27,291 nt of DNA from JAJDGF01 sp031549325 (GTDB taxonomy: Bacteria; Bacillota; Clostridia; Christensenellales; Aristaeellaceae). Below the pieces are notes generated by a model, which made no database searches, was not told the DNA's origin, and saw nothing but the letters and a program-made list of their open reading frames with translations. The translations under genes were made by a program, and so were the position numbers. Below, piece after piece: positions 8,522 through 16,363 of the stretch; the first letter of the stretch is position 1, and the number at the start of each line of letters is the position of its first letter. The stretch is taken from positions 1 through 27,291 of the forward strand of contig JAVBQA010000077.1 of NCBI GenBank assembly GCA_031549325.1, read 5' to 3'.

Positions 8522-8678
8522 AGCAACTGAAAAAAGGTAGCGCACGTATTTGCGAATCTATCGGTGTCGCGTTGCCTCATCCGTTCAGCGTAGCAATGCT
8601 ACACTGAACGGATGAGGCTTAGCGACGCGCCAAAGTCTTTCGCGAATACGTGCGCTGTGTTTTCTGAATTTGCTCTAA
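8518..8678. mobile_element. 161-bp palindromic MITE-like element
   Basis: The region is a near-complete palindrome. Its ends are TTAGAGCAA (8518-8526) and TTGCTCTAA (8670-8678). An internal 18-nt arm at 8539-8556 pairs with 8639-8656 apart from one G-U, and the core 8574-8618 is a 21-bp stem with one mismatch and an AAT loop. If the ends are GAGCAA...TTGCTC, both sides are flanked by TA, the duplication made by IS630/Tc1-mariner transposases, so a non-autonomous MITE is a reasonable inference. Stop codons of both convergent neighbours (TAG on each strand) lie in the end repeats. As RNA it would be a strong bidirectional hairpin. It has no coding capacity. Confidence 0.6.
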
Positions 8679-9574
8679 CCCGCGTCCTCCAGCGGCGTGG
8701 TCTGGTTGGGCTCGTTTCCGTACAGCTCGTTCACGGTCACCAGCTCGTAGCCCTTCTCCAGCAGCGCCGGGATCACCTTCTTCAGGCGGTTCACATCCTT
8801 CTCCAGCGAGTGGAACAGGATGATGTCGCCGTCCTGCGCCATCCTGATGGTCTCGGACGCCTTGCGCGTGCCGCTGAGCGACCAGTGCGCCACCCCTTTG
8901 TATCCCCGTTCGCGTAGGATCGCGTGCAATCGCGGATCCTTTTCGCCAGAGCCGCCCGGACAGCGGAAGTAACTCATGTGATAATTCACACCGAGCGCCC
9001 GGTTCAACGCGTTTTCGTGCTTGGTCACCGTGCCAAGCAGCTTCTTGTCCTTCAGCTTGGCCACATCCTCGTGGCCGTAGCTGTGGTTCTCGATCTCAAA
9101 GCCCTTCTGGTAGATCTCCTGCCACAGCTCCACATTTTTCTTGATCTCGCTGCCCTTGGGAAAGAACGTCAGCTTGATGCCATATTCCTCGGCCAAGCCG
9201 ATGATTTTGCGCACGTTGGCGGTCTGGAAGCAGTCGTCCACCGTGATCGCGATGCGCTTCCCGGCGTTCTTCTTGCGGCTGATCACCGGCAGCAGCTTGA
9301 CCTTTGCGGTGGGCTCGGGCGTCGGTCCGGGCTCAATGGAGGGCTCGGGCGTGACGTCCGGCAACGCATCCGGCGACGCGGCCGGCGCGATGGCCCCCTG
9401 CTCGCCCGGACCCGCCAGCGTCGTGTCGGCCGGCTCGCCCCGGCTGGCCAGCGCCTTAATGGCAAACACCAGCGCGAACGCGACCAGCACGCCACCAAGC
9501 CCATACATCATCTGTCTGGGCGTGATGGGCAGGCGCACTTTTGTGCCCTGGGGTCTGCGGCTTCTTGTATTCAT
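8675..9574 (-). CDS. Membrane-anchored polysaccharide deacetylase (NodB domain), atypical motifs
   Basis: The product is 299 residues: a basic cytoplasmic tail, one membrane span at about residues 23-45, a Pro/Glu/Thr-rich linker to about residue 95, then a NodB-type carbohydrate esterase 4 domain facing the outside. Metal and base residues appear to be kept: IAITVDDCF (D113, D114), ENHSYGH (H164, H168) and ILFHSLE near the end. Canonical TFDDGP reads TVDDCF, and the third motif reads RCPGG instead of RPPYG, so activity or substrate may differ from peptidoglycan deacetylases such as PdaA. The ATG at 9574 has GGATGGAG just upstream. It follows nagB by 30 nt, which hints at a link to amino-sugar turnover. 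The stop codon lies in the palindromic element. Confidence 0.85.
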   Translation of the reverse strand: MNTRSRRPQGTKVRLPITPRQMMYGLGGVLVAFALVFAIKALASRGEPADTTLAGPGEQGAIAPAASPDALPDVTPEPSIEPGPTPEPTAKVKLLPVISRKKNAGKRIAITVDDCFQTANVRKIIGLAEEYGIKLTFFPKGSEIKKNVELWQEIYQKGFEIENHSYGHEDVAKLKDKKLLGTVTKHENALNRALGVNYHMSYFRCPGGSGEKDPRLHAILRERGYKGVAHWSLSGTRKASETIRMAQDGDIILFHSLEKDVNRLKKVIPALLEKGYELVTVNELYGNEPNQTTPLEDAG

Positions 9575-9604
9575 GGCTCCATCCTCTGTGCGGTCTGCAT
9601 CGAA

Positions 9605-10327
9605 TTACAGCAGCGAGGCGGCCTCCTCATCCAGCAGGAACTGGCAGTTCCCGTGCAGCTGCAGGATCGATGCGGGGTTGTTCGGCGTCACATCGCCCTT
9701 GAGCGCGCCGCGAATGGCTTCGGCCTTGCCCTTGCCGGTGGCCAGCAGGATCACGCGCTTGGCGCGCATGATGCCGCCCAGGCCCAGGCTGATGGCCTGC
9801 CTCGGCACATCCTTTTCGTTATTGAACAGGCGCGCGTTGGCCTTGATCGTGGACTCGGTCAGCTCCACGATGTTTGTGTTCACGCAGAAGCGGTCACTGG
9901 GCTCGTTGAATCCCACGTGGCCGTTGTTGCCGATGCCCAGCAGCTGCAGATCGATGCCGCCCGCACGCTCAATCATTTGATCGTACTGCGCCGCGTTTTG
10001 TTGCACGTTACCGATGCCGCTGGGCACAAAGGTGTTCTTCTTGTCGATGTTGACGTGGTCGAACAGCTGCTCATTCATGAAGTAGCGGTAGCTCTGCTCG
10101 TGGTCGGGCGCAAGGCCTACATACTCGTCCAGGTTGAAGCTCTTGGCGCGGGAAAAGTCGATCAGGCCCTTGCCGTTCAGCTTGATGAGGCGTTTGTAGG
10201 TAGGGATCGGGGTGGTGCCGGTCGCCAGACCCATCACCAGGTCGGGCTTCTTCATCAGCTCGGCGGCAAAAATCATCGCCGCTGCCTTGGCCAGTTCCTC
10301 ACTCGTCTTGTAGATATAATACGTCAT
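9605..10327 (-). CDS. nagB: Glucosamine-6-phosphate deaminase
   Basis: The product is 240 residues, normal for the short Firmicutes NagB. It converts glucosamine-6-phosphate to fructose-6-phosphate and ammonia, the last step of amino-sugar catabolism. Family segments include GLATGTTPIPTYKRL (phosphate-binding turn), FNLDEYVGL with the catalytic Asp, LLGIGNNGHVGFNEP and the C-terminal ILLATGKGKAEAI. The ATG at 10327 (MTYYIYKTSEELA) has TGGAGG upstream; the longer frame to 10441 runs into cinA and is not supported. It is the fifth gene of the ftsK operon or is read from its own signals: a near-consensus CcpA site lies 42-55 bases upstream of the start. Confidence 0.95.
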   Translation of the reverse strand: MTYYIYKTSEELAKAAAMIFAAELMKKPDLVMGLATGTTPIPTYKRLIKLNGKGLIDFSRAKSFNLDEYVGLAPDHEQSYRYFMNEQLFDHVNIDKKNTFVPSGIGNVQQNAAQYDQMIERAGGIDLQLLGIGNNGHVGFNEPSDRFCVNTNIVELTESTIKANARLFNNEKDVPRQAISLGLGGIMRAKRVILLATGKGKAEAIRGALKGDVTPNNPASILQLHGNCQFLLDEEAASLL

Positions 10328-10368
10328 ACGGCCTCCATTCCGCCCTTGCGGGCAATATCCATAAGCGC

Positions 10369-10382
10369 TGGAAGCGCTTACT
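10369..10382. promoter_or_regulatory. Candidate cre (CcpA) site ahead of nagB
   Basis: The plus strand reads TGGAAGCGCTTACT, which fits the Bacillota cre consensus TGWAARCGYTWNCW at 13 of 14 positions. It overlaps the cinA stop codon and lies just upstream of nagB, so carbon catabolite control of amino-sugar use is plausible. I could not identify a convincing -35/-10 pair beside it, and it could also act as a roadblock on read-through from cinA. Confidence 0.45.
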
Positions 10383-11613
10383 CGATCAGTTTCATGCGCA
10401 GCAGGTTCAGCGCGTGCTGGCAGCACATCTGCCGGATCCATCTGCGGTCTCCGCGGTCAAAGAACAGTTTGGCGGTGGTGACGCCGCTGCGGTCAGCCAG
10501 TCCGATGAAGCAGGTACCCACCGGCTTTTCGGGCGTGCCGCCGTCCGGCCCGGCGATGCCGGTGACCGACAGCGCATAATCGGCGCTTGAAATCAGAAGC
10601 GTGCCCGCTGCCATCTCGCTGGCGCACTCGGCGCTGTACGCGCCATAGGTATCCAGCGTGGCCTTGCTGACGCCCAGCACGCGCATCTTGGCCTTTTCGG
10701 TATAGGTCACATGCCCTTCCAGCAGCACCTTGGACGCCCCCGCGCAGTCCACCAGCTGCGATGCCAGCATGCCGCCGGTACAGCTCTCGGAAAGCGCCAG
10801 CGCTTTGCCTCTCTGCGCCAGCAGCTTGACCACCGCCTCGGCCAGTGTCACGCCGCGCCCCTCGGCAAACACCGCGCTCCCAAGGCGCTTTCGGATCTCG
10901 CACTCCAGCGGATCGAGCATCTTTTCAGACTTGCCGGAAACGGAGCCGCTGGCCGTGATGCGGGCCGTGACCACGCCCACGCCGCAATACAGCGCCAGGG
11001 TTGGGTTGTCAGACTGGAACAGATCGGACAGCGCCTGTTGAACTTGCGGCTCCCCCATTCCAAAAATGTGCAGGAACCTCGACGCGATTCGGCTGTCCTG
11101 CATCATCATCAGAACCGGCTGCAGCTGCTGCTCGAACATATCGGTCAGCTCGTGGGGCGGACCGGGCAGCACAGCGACGGTCTTGCCCTCCCTCGTCAGG
11201 ATGAACCCGGGCGCGGTGCCCCGCCGGTTGGGCATGATGCGCGCGCCCTTGGGGAAGCGGGCCTGCTGCAGGCTGCTCTCGTCGAGCTGGTAACCGCGGG
11301 CCGCCGCGTGCTCCCGCAGCAGCTGCGCGGTGCGCTCATCGGTGACCATCTCGCAGCCCAGGCACTCGGCGACGGCGCCCTTGGTCAGGTCATCCTCCGT
11401 CGGCCCCAGACCGCCGGTGGTGATGACCATGTCGGAGCGCCCCAGCGCCTGCGTCAGCGCCTCCTTGACGCGGCCCGCGTTGTCGCCCACGGTGGTGATA
11501 TGGTACACCGAGACGCCCAAAGAAGACAGGCGCTCGCACAGGTATTTCGCGTCGGTGTTGGCGATCTGCCCCATCAATAGCTCGGTGCCGATGGACAGGA
11601 TCTCGCAGGTCAT
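10378..11613 (-). CDS. cinA: CinA family protein (NMN deamidase / ADP-ribose pyrophosphatase type)
   Basis: The product is 411 residues with two domains. The N-terminal COG1058/MoCF-like domain covers about residues 1-165 (MTCEILSIGTELLMGQIANT, TTGGLGPTEDDLTK). The C-terminal CinA domain covers about residues 255-405 (ALSESCTGGMLASQLVD, SVTGIAGPDGG) and in characterised members deamidates nicotinamide mononucleotide in NAD recycling. Its ATG overlaps the pgsA stop by four bases (ATGA), so the genes are translationally coupled. In many Bacillota recA follows cinA; here nagB does. Length and both motifs are full, so it should be functional. Confidence 0.94.
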   Translation of the reverse strand: MTCEILSIGTELLMGQIANTDAKYLCERLSSLGVSVYHITTVGDNAGRVKEALTQALGRSDMVITTGGLGPTEDDLTKGAVAECLGCEMVTDERTAQLLREHAAARGYQLDESSLQQARFPKGARIMPNRRGTAPGFILTREGKTVAVLPGPPHELTDMFEQQLQPVLMMMQDSRIASRFLHIFGMGEPQVQQALSDLFQSDNPTLALYCGVGVVTARITASGSVSGKSEKMLDPLECEIRKRLGSAVFAEGRGVTLAEAVVKLLAQRGKALALSESCTGGMLASQLVDCAGASKVLLEGHVTYTEKAKMRVLGVSKATLDTYGAYSAECASEMAAGTLLISSADYALSVTGIAGPDGGTPEKPVGTCFIGLADRSGVTTAKLFFDRGDRRWIRQMCCQHALNLLRMKLIE

Positions 11614-12134
11614 GAGAGCACCTCCCGGTTCTTCAGGATGTAATCAACGCACGACCAGATGGACAGCGCCGCCGACGCCCACAGCAGCCACTGGCCGGCC
11701 GTGTGCAGCGCGCCATAGAACGGAAACAGCGCCATGCTGATGGCAATGATCTGCAGCGTGGTCTTGATCTTGCCCAGCATCCCGGCGGCGATGACCACGC
11801 CCTTCTGCACGGCCACCATGCGCACCCCGCTGATGACGAACTCGCGCCCCAGAATGATCAGCGCGCACACCAGGTTGGCGCGGCCCTGGGCCACCAGACC
11901 CACCAGCGCCGCCATCACCAACAGCTTGTCGGCGATGGGGTCCATCAGCTTGCCAAAGTCGGTCACGAGGTTGCGCGAGCGGGCGATGTGTCCATCGAGA
12001 AAATCGGTCAGCGAGGCCAGCAGGAACACCAGCATGGCCCAAAGCTGCATCCAATCGCCGGGCAGCATCATCAGCGTCACAAACACCGGAATCAGCAGCA
12101 CGCGCAGCAGCGTGAGCCGGTTGGGAAGATTCAT
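11610..12134 (-). CDS. pgsA: CDP-diacylglycerol-glycerol-3-phosphate 3-phosphatidyltransferase
   Basis: The product is a 174-residue integral membrane enzyme that makes phosphatidylglycerophosphate, the first committed step toward phosphatidylglycerol and cardiolipin. The CDP-alcohol phosphotransferase signature is intact: DG-x2-AR-x8-G-x3-D-x3-D is seen as DFLDGHIARSRN followed by GKLMDPIADK. The N-terminus, MNLPNRLTLLRVLLIPVF, is typical. The ATG at 12134 overlaps the rimO stop by four bases. Several hydrophobic spans are present. The ftsK-rimO-pgsA-cinA neighbourhood is a standard Clostridia arrangement and supports PgsA over other family members. Confidence 0.94.
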   Translation of the reverse strand: MNLPNRLTLLRVLLIPVFVTLMMLPGDWMQLWAMLVFLLASLTDFLDGHIARSRNLVTDFGKLMDPIADKLLVMAALVGLVAQGRANLVCALIILGREFVISGVRMVAVQKGVVIAAGMLGKIKTTLQIIAISMALFPFYGALHTAGQWLLWASAALSIWSCVDYILKNREVLS

Positions 12135-13453
12135 ACGCGCATTTCCTCTCCAAACAAATCGTAGGCGTCGGCGCTGGTGATGCGCACTTTGATGTAGCTG
12201 CCGGGGGAGATGTCCCGGCTCGATTTCACGCGCACCACGCCGTCCACTTCGGGGGCCTCCCTGAGCGTGCGGCACAGGTAGTATCCGTCCTCAAAGGATT
12301 CCACCAGCGCCTCCGCTTCCTCCCCCACGCGCGCCTCGTTCAGCTCGTAGGAGATGCCCTGCTGAAGCAGCATCAGCTCGTCCAGGCGGCGGCGCTTGGT
12401 CTCCTCGTCGATCTGGCCCGGCAGATCCGCGCCCACGGTTCCCTCCTCAGGCGAATAGGAGAACGCGCCCATGCGGGCAAACCTGGCCCACTTCACAAAC
12501 TCGCACAGCGCCCGGAATTGTTCCTCCGTCTCCCCCGGGAAGCCCACGATGAACGTGGTGCGCACGTCGATCCCCCGCTGGCGGCACTTTTCGATCAGAG
12601 AGCGAATGTGCTCCGGGCTGCCGCGCCGGTTCATGATCTCAAGCAAGTCCCCGTCGATGTGCTGCAGCGGCAGGTCCAGGTATTTGGCGCACTTGGGCAG
12701 CGAGACGATGGTGTCGAGCAGCGCGTCATCCACCGTATCCGGATAGCAATACAGCACCCGCAGCCAATGCACGCCTGGCAGCGCGTGCACCTGGCGCAGC
12801 AGCTCAGGCAGCAGCGTCTGCCCGCCCGGGAAGTCGTTCCCGTAGCGGGAGGTGTCCTGGGCGATCAGCGTCAGCTCGTGCGCGCCTGCCTCGGACAGCT
12901 GACGGCACTCGTCCACGATGTCCTGAAACCCGCGCGAGCGGTACGGTCCCCGGATCAGCGGGATGGCGCAGTAGGAGCAGCGGTTGTCGCAGCCGTCGGA
13001 GATCTTGATGTAGGCCGAGCAGTCTCCGTTGGTCAGCACGCGGGGGGCCTTGAAGAACCGGTCGCATTCGCTGGTCATCAGCGGGCGCTGGCCATGCTCG
13101 GCGCGCTCGATGGCGGACAGCAGGTTTGGGTACTCCGAAACGCCCAGAAACGCGTCCACCTCGGGGATCTCTTTCTTCAGGTCTTCCCCATAACGCTGGC
13201 TGAGACAGCCGGTGACGATGAGCAGCTTGCACCGCCCGGTTTTCTTGTATTCCGCCATCTCGAAGATGGCCTCGATGGATTCCTCTTTGGCGGGCTGGAT
13301 AAACCCGCAGGTGTTCACAAAGATCAGCTCAGCCTGTGCCGGGTCGGCCACGATTTGATAGCCCTCATCCCTCAGGATGCCCAGCAACACTTCGCTGTCC
13401 ACGCGGTTCTTGCTGCAGCCCAGGGACACCAGGCCAACGGTGCGGTTGCTCAT
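12131..13453 (-). CDS. rimO: Ribosomal protein S12 methylthiotransferase RimO
   Basis: The product is a 440-residue radical-SAM enzyme that adds a methylthio group to an aspartate of ribosomal protein S12. The N-terminal MTTase domain begins GLVSLGCSKNRVDSEVLLG, a RimO-type start. Cluster cysteines lie in this domain (VSLGCSKN, FVNTCGF, IVTGCLSQRYG), and the radical-SAM cluster motif CDNRCSYCAIP is present. A C-terminal TRAM domain follows (GEEAEALVESFEDG onward). The choice of RimO over the tRNA enzyme MiaB rests on the N-terminal sequence and on the adjacent pgsA and ftsK. The ribosome binding site AGAGGT is modest. The gap to the upstream ftsK stop is nine bases. Confidence 0.94.
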   Translation of the reverse strand: MSNRTVGLVSLGCSKNRVDSEVLLGILRDEGYQIVADPAQAELIFVNTCGFIQPAKEESIEAIFEMAEYKKTGRCKLLIVTGCLSQRYGEDLKKEIPEVDAFLGVSEYPNLLSAIERAEHGQRPLMTSECDRFFKAPRVLTNGDCSAYIKISDGCDNRCSYCAIPLIRGPYRSRGFQDIVDECRQLSEAGAHELTLIAQDTSRYGNDFPGGQTLLPELLRQVHALPGVHWLRVLYCYPDTVDDALLDTIVSLPKCAKYLDLPLQHIDGDLLEIMNRRGSPEHIRSLIEKCRQRGIDVRTTFIVGFPGETEEQFRALCEFVKWARFARMGAFSYSPEEGTVGADLPGQIDEETKRRRLDELMLLQQGISYELNEARVGEEAEALVESFEDGYYLCRTLREAPEVDGVVRVKSSRDISPGSYIKVRITSADAYDLFGEEMRV

Positions 13454-13462
13454 GTTTTACCT

Positions 13463-16162
13463 CTAATCATCAAACATCATCCGATATTGTTCCCTGCTGA
13501 TCAGCACATTCCGGGGCTTGGCGCCCTCGGCTTCGCTGATGATGCCCCGTATGGTCATCTCGTCGACCAGCCGCCCGGCGCGGGCATAGCCCACCCGCAG
13601 CCGGCGCTGCAACATGGAAATCGAAGTCTGGCCCGACTCGATGGCCACCTCGATGGCCTGGGGCAGCAGCTCGTCATACTCATTTGAGATCTCCTCGCGC
13701 TCGGCATCAGAGCGCTCGGCGTTCTCGATGTGGTCCATGATGTCCTCGTTGTAGCTGGTCTCGTGCAGGTTCTTGATGTACTCGACCACGTCGTGAACCT
13801 CTTCGTCCGAAACCCATGCGCCCTGCACGCGGGTGGGCTTGTTGGAGCCCGACGGCGCAAACAGCATGTCGCCGCGCCCCAGCAGCTTCTCGGCGCCGCC
13901 CACATCCAGAATGGTTCGGCTGTCCACCTGGGACGCCACCGTGAACGCGATGCGCGACGGGATGTTGGCCTTGATGACGCCGGTGATGACATTGACCGAC
14001 GGACGCTGCGTGGCGATGACCAGATGGATGCCCGCCGCGCGGGCCAGCTGCGCCAGGCGGCAGATGGCGTCCTCCACCTCGCCGGGGGTGACCATCATCA
14101 GGTCGGCCAGCTCGTCGATGATGATGACGATCTGCGGCATGGGCGGCTCTTCCGGCGGGCGGTGCTGGTTGTAGCCCTTCATGTCGCGCACACCCAGCTC
14201 GGCAAACTTTTTATAGCGCACCGTCATCTCCTGAACAGCCCACTCGAGCGCCGACGCGGCCTTCTTCGGGTCGGTCACCACCGGCACCAGCAGGTGCGGG
14301 ATGCCGTTGTAAGCGGAAAGCTCGACCACCTTGGGATCGATCATGATCAGCTTGACTTCCTCGGGTGTGGCGCGGTACAGAATGGAACAGATCAGGCAGT
14401 TGATGCACACGGATTTGCCCGCGCCGGTCTGTCCGGCGATCAGCACGTGGGGCATCTTGGCCAGATCCGCGATGATGTAGCGCCCGGCGTTGTCGCGCCC
14501 CAGCGCCGTGGCCAGTCGCGACGGGTGCCGCCGGGCTTCGCCCGACTCCAGCACGTCGCGCAGCGGAACCACCTCGATCACGTCGTTGGGCACCTCCACG
14601 CCCACGGCGGCCTTGCCTGGGATGGGCGCCTCAATGCGCACGCTCAGCGCGGCCAGGTTCAGCGCGATGTCGTCGGCCAGCGCGGTGATGCGCGACACTT
14701 TGACGCCCGCGGCGGGCGCCAGCTCGAACCGGGTGACCGTCGGGCCGTGGGCGATGCCGATCAGCCTGGCTGCGATGCCGAAGCTCTGCAGCGTGTCGAT
14801 CAGCGTGCGCGCCTTCTGTTCGTCCTTCTGCTCCTGGTTTTTCACCTTGCTGGGTGTGGACGCCGCCAGCAGGTCGATCGGCGGATAGTTATAGGGTTCC
14901 TCGTCGGCCGCCGCGCCATCCTGCTTCTCGGCGGGCTTGGCCACCGGCATGGCAGCCGCGGTGCGGGCGGGCTTGGCCATCGGCAGATCCATCCCCGGCG
15001 CCTTGAACGCGGGCTTGGCGGAGGCAGGCACGTCGAACGGCGGCGCATCGTCGTCGGGGGAAAGCTCCTCGTCGTCATACAGCGCGTCGCCAATGCTCAT
15101 CTCGGGCCACTGGGAAAGCCCTTCGGGCGGGAACTGCATCCCGCCGGACACCAGGCGTTCGTCGCCCTGTTCTTCTTCGGGCTCATCTTCTTCTGCCTTG
15201 CCGAAGCGCAGCTTGGGTTCCGCAACCTGCGCCCGCTCCGCCTTAACCTTCTTCTTGCCCTTCAGCAAGAAATCGGGCACGTCGTCCCCCGCCTCCAGCT
15301 CCTCCGCCACGAACGGAGTGACCTGGCGCTTTGGGGGCGATCGCTTGCTCACCACCGGTTCGGAGGGGGCGAACTTGGGCACGGTGACCTCTTCCAGGAT
15401 CGGCTTTTTGGGCTCGGGGCGGACGGGCGCGGGCTCGGGCTTCTTGGTGTCTGGCCACATTTCCAGCTCGTCCAGATCCTTTCCCCGGCTCTTGGTCCTG
15501 GGCAGGTTCTCCATCTTCTGCTGCTCCGCGCGCTCAGAGGCGCGCTGCTCGCGAATCTCTTCATAGCGGCCCTGCACCTTCTCGCCAAACTCCCGCAGCG
15601 AGAACTTGCGCAGCAGCACCAGCGCACACACGATCAGCCCGACCATGATCATCAGCATGACCACGGTGTTGAAGCCCATCCAGTAGCGCAGGGGCCAGCA
15701 CAGGATCGCGCCCAGCACGCCCGCGCCGCCCTTCTGAAACGCGTACGAGCGGGCGATAAAGTTCACAAAGCTGGACAGCCCCATGTTGCGCAGAATGTCT
15801 TCATAGACGAACGAGTGCACGCACGCGCACGCAAACAGCACAAACAGCACGGCCAGCGCCACCCGCCAGGGGGGGATCTGGTTGCCGCGCCCGGAAAACA
15901 CCACCAGCACGCCCGCCCAGACGATCAGCAGCGGCACGACATAACGCAGCACGCCAGCCAGCCCGGACAAAACCGAGTTGACCGCCCTGCCCGCGTCCGA
16001 CAGGCGATCCAGCAGCACAAAATACGTGAGCACCAGCCCAATGACGATCAGCAGGATGCCGACCACCTCGCGCCATGCGCCCTTATCCGGCACGGGCGGG
16101 GCCTGCTTTGCGGGCTGTTTGCCGGGCGCCGATTTTTTGGTTGTCCCTTTTGAGTTTGCCAT
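13463..16162 (-). CDS. ftsK: DNA translocase FtsK/SpoIIIE
   Basis: The product is 899 residues. It is a septal ATP-driven DNA pump that clears chromosomes at division or, as SpoIIIE, moves DNA into the forespore. About four membrane spans lie in residues 30-210, followed by a charged Pro/Glu/Lys-rich linker to about 480. The motor follows, with Walker A GQTGAGKS near residue 574 and Walker B IVIIIDELADLMM near 675. The C-terminal gamma winged-helix domain covers about residues 834-899 (SISMLQRRLRVGYARAGRLV). ATG 16162 is preferred to the upstream in-frame start: AAGGGGG is four bases upstream and the promoter at 16205-16233 leaves a ~35-nt leader. It heads the operon to rimO, pgsA, cinA and nagB. 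FtsK and SpoIIIE cannot be separated from this sequence alone. Confidence 0.95.
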   Translation of the reverse strand: MANSKGTTKKSAPGKQPAKQAPPVPDKGAWREVVGILLIVIGLVLTYFVLLDRLSDAGRAVNSVLSGLAGVLRYVVPLLIVWAGVLVVFSGRGNQIPPWRVALAVLFVLFACACVHSFVYEDILRNMGLSSFVNFIARSYAFQKGGAGVLGAILCWPLRYWMGFNTVVMLMIMVGLIVCALVLLRKFSLREFGEKVQGRYEEIREQRASERAEQQKMENLPRTKSRGKDLDELEMWPDTKKPEPAPVRPEPKKPILEEVTVPKFAPSEPVVSKRSPPKRQVTPFVAEELEAGDDVPDFLLKGKKKVKAERAQVAEPKLRFGKAEEDEPEEEQGDERLVSGGMQFPPEGLSQWPEMSIGDALYDDEELSPDDDAPPFDVPASAKPAFKAPGMDLPMAKPARTAAAMPVAKPAEKQDGAAADEEPYNYPPIDLLAASTPSKVKNQEQKDEQKARTLIDTLQSFGIAARLIGIAHGPTVTRFELAPAAGVKVSRITALADDIALNLAALSVRIEAPIPGKAAVGVEVPNDVIEVVPLRDVLESGEARRHPSRLATALGRDNAGRYIIADLAKMPHVLIAGQTGAGKSVCINCLICSILYRATPEEVKLIMIDPKVVELSAYNGIPHLLVPVVTDPKKAASALEWAVQEMTVRYKKFAELGVRDMKGYNQHRPPEEPPMPQIVIIIDELADLMMVTPGEVEDAICRLAQLARAAGIHLVIATQRPSVNVITGVIKANIPSRIAFTVASQVDSRTILDVGGAEKLLGRGDMLFAPSGSNKPTRVQGAWVSDEEVHDVVEYIKNLHETSYNEDIMDHIENAERSDAEREEISNEYDELLPQAIEVAIESGQTSISMLQRRLRVGYARAGRLVDEMTIRGIISEAEGAKPRNVLISREQYRMMFDD

Positions 16163-16204
16163 GAGGCCCCCTTCAATGAAATGGCATAGTCCGCCAATGC
16201 TATC

Positions 16205-16233
16205 ATTATACACCAGATTTGTTACGATTTCAA
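16205..16233 (-). promoter_or_regulatory. Sigma-A promoter of the ftsK operon
   Basis: On the minus strand: -35 TTGAAA (16233-16228), a 17-bp spacer ending in TG, and -10 TATAAT (16210-16205). Start expected near 16198. Confidence 0.8.
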
Positions 16234-16265
16234 ACGCATACGCAAAAAAAACAGACCGAATTCTA

Positions 16266-16287
16266 CCATTCCTTTTCAAAGGAATGG
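16266..16287. repeat. Perfect 10-bp inverted repeat upstream of ftsK promoter
   Basis: CCATTCCTTT, TC, AAAGGAATGG form a perfect dyad between the degV terminator and the ftsK promoter, its near edge about 33 bp upstream of the -35 box. It could be an operator or a second hairpin; there is no T-tract directly after it on either strand. Confidence 0.5.
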
Positions 16288-16312
16288 CTGCAGCCCGCAT
16301 CGGGACCGGCGC

Positions 16313-16340
16313 AAAAAAGCGGGCGGAAAAGCCCGCCCGT
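16313..16340 (-). terminator. Intrinsic terminator of degV
   Basis: On the minus strand CGGGCGG, loop GCTTTT, CCGCCCG is followed by C and TTTTTT. It lies 24 bases past the degV stop codon and isolates degV from the ftsK operon. Confidence 0.88.
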
Positions 16341-16363
16341 TTTGTATGTGTCCGTCCCGAAGA

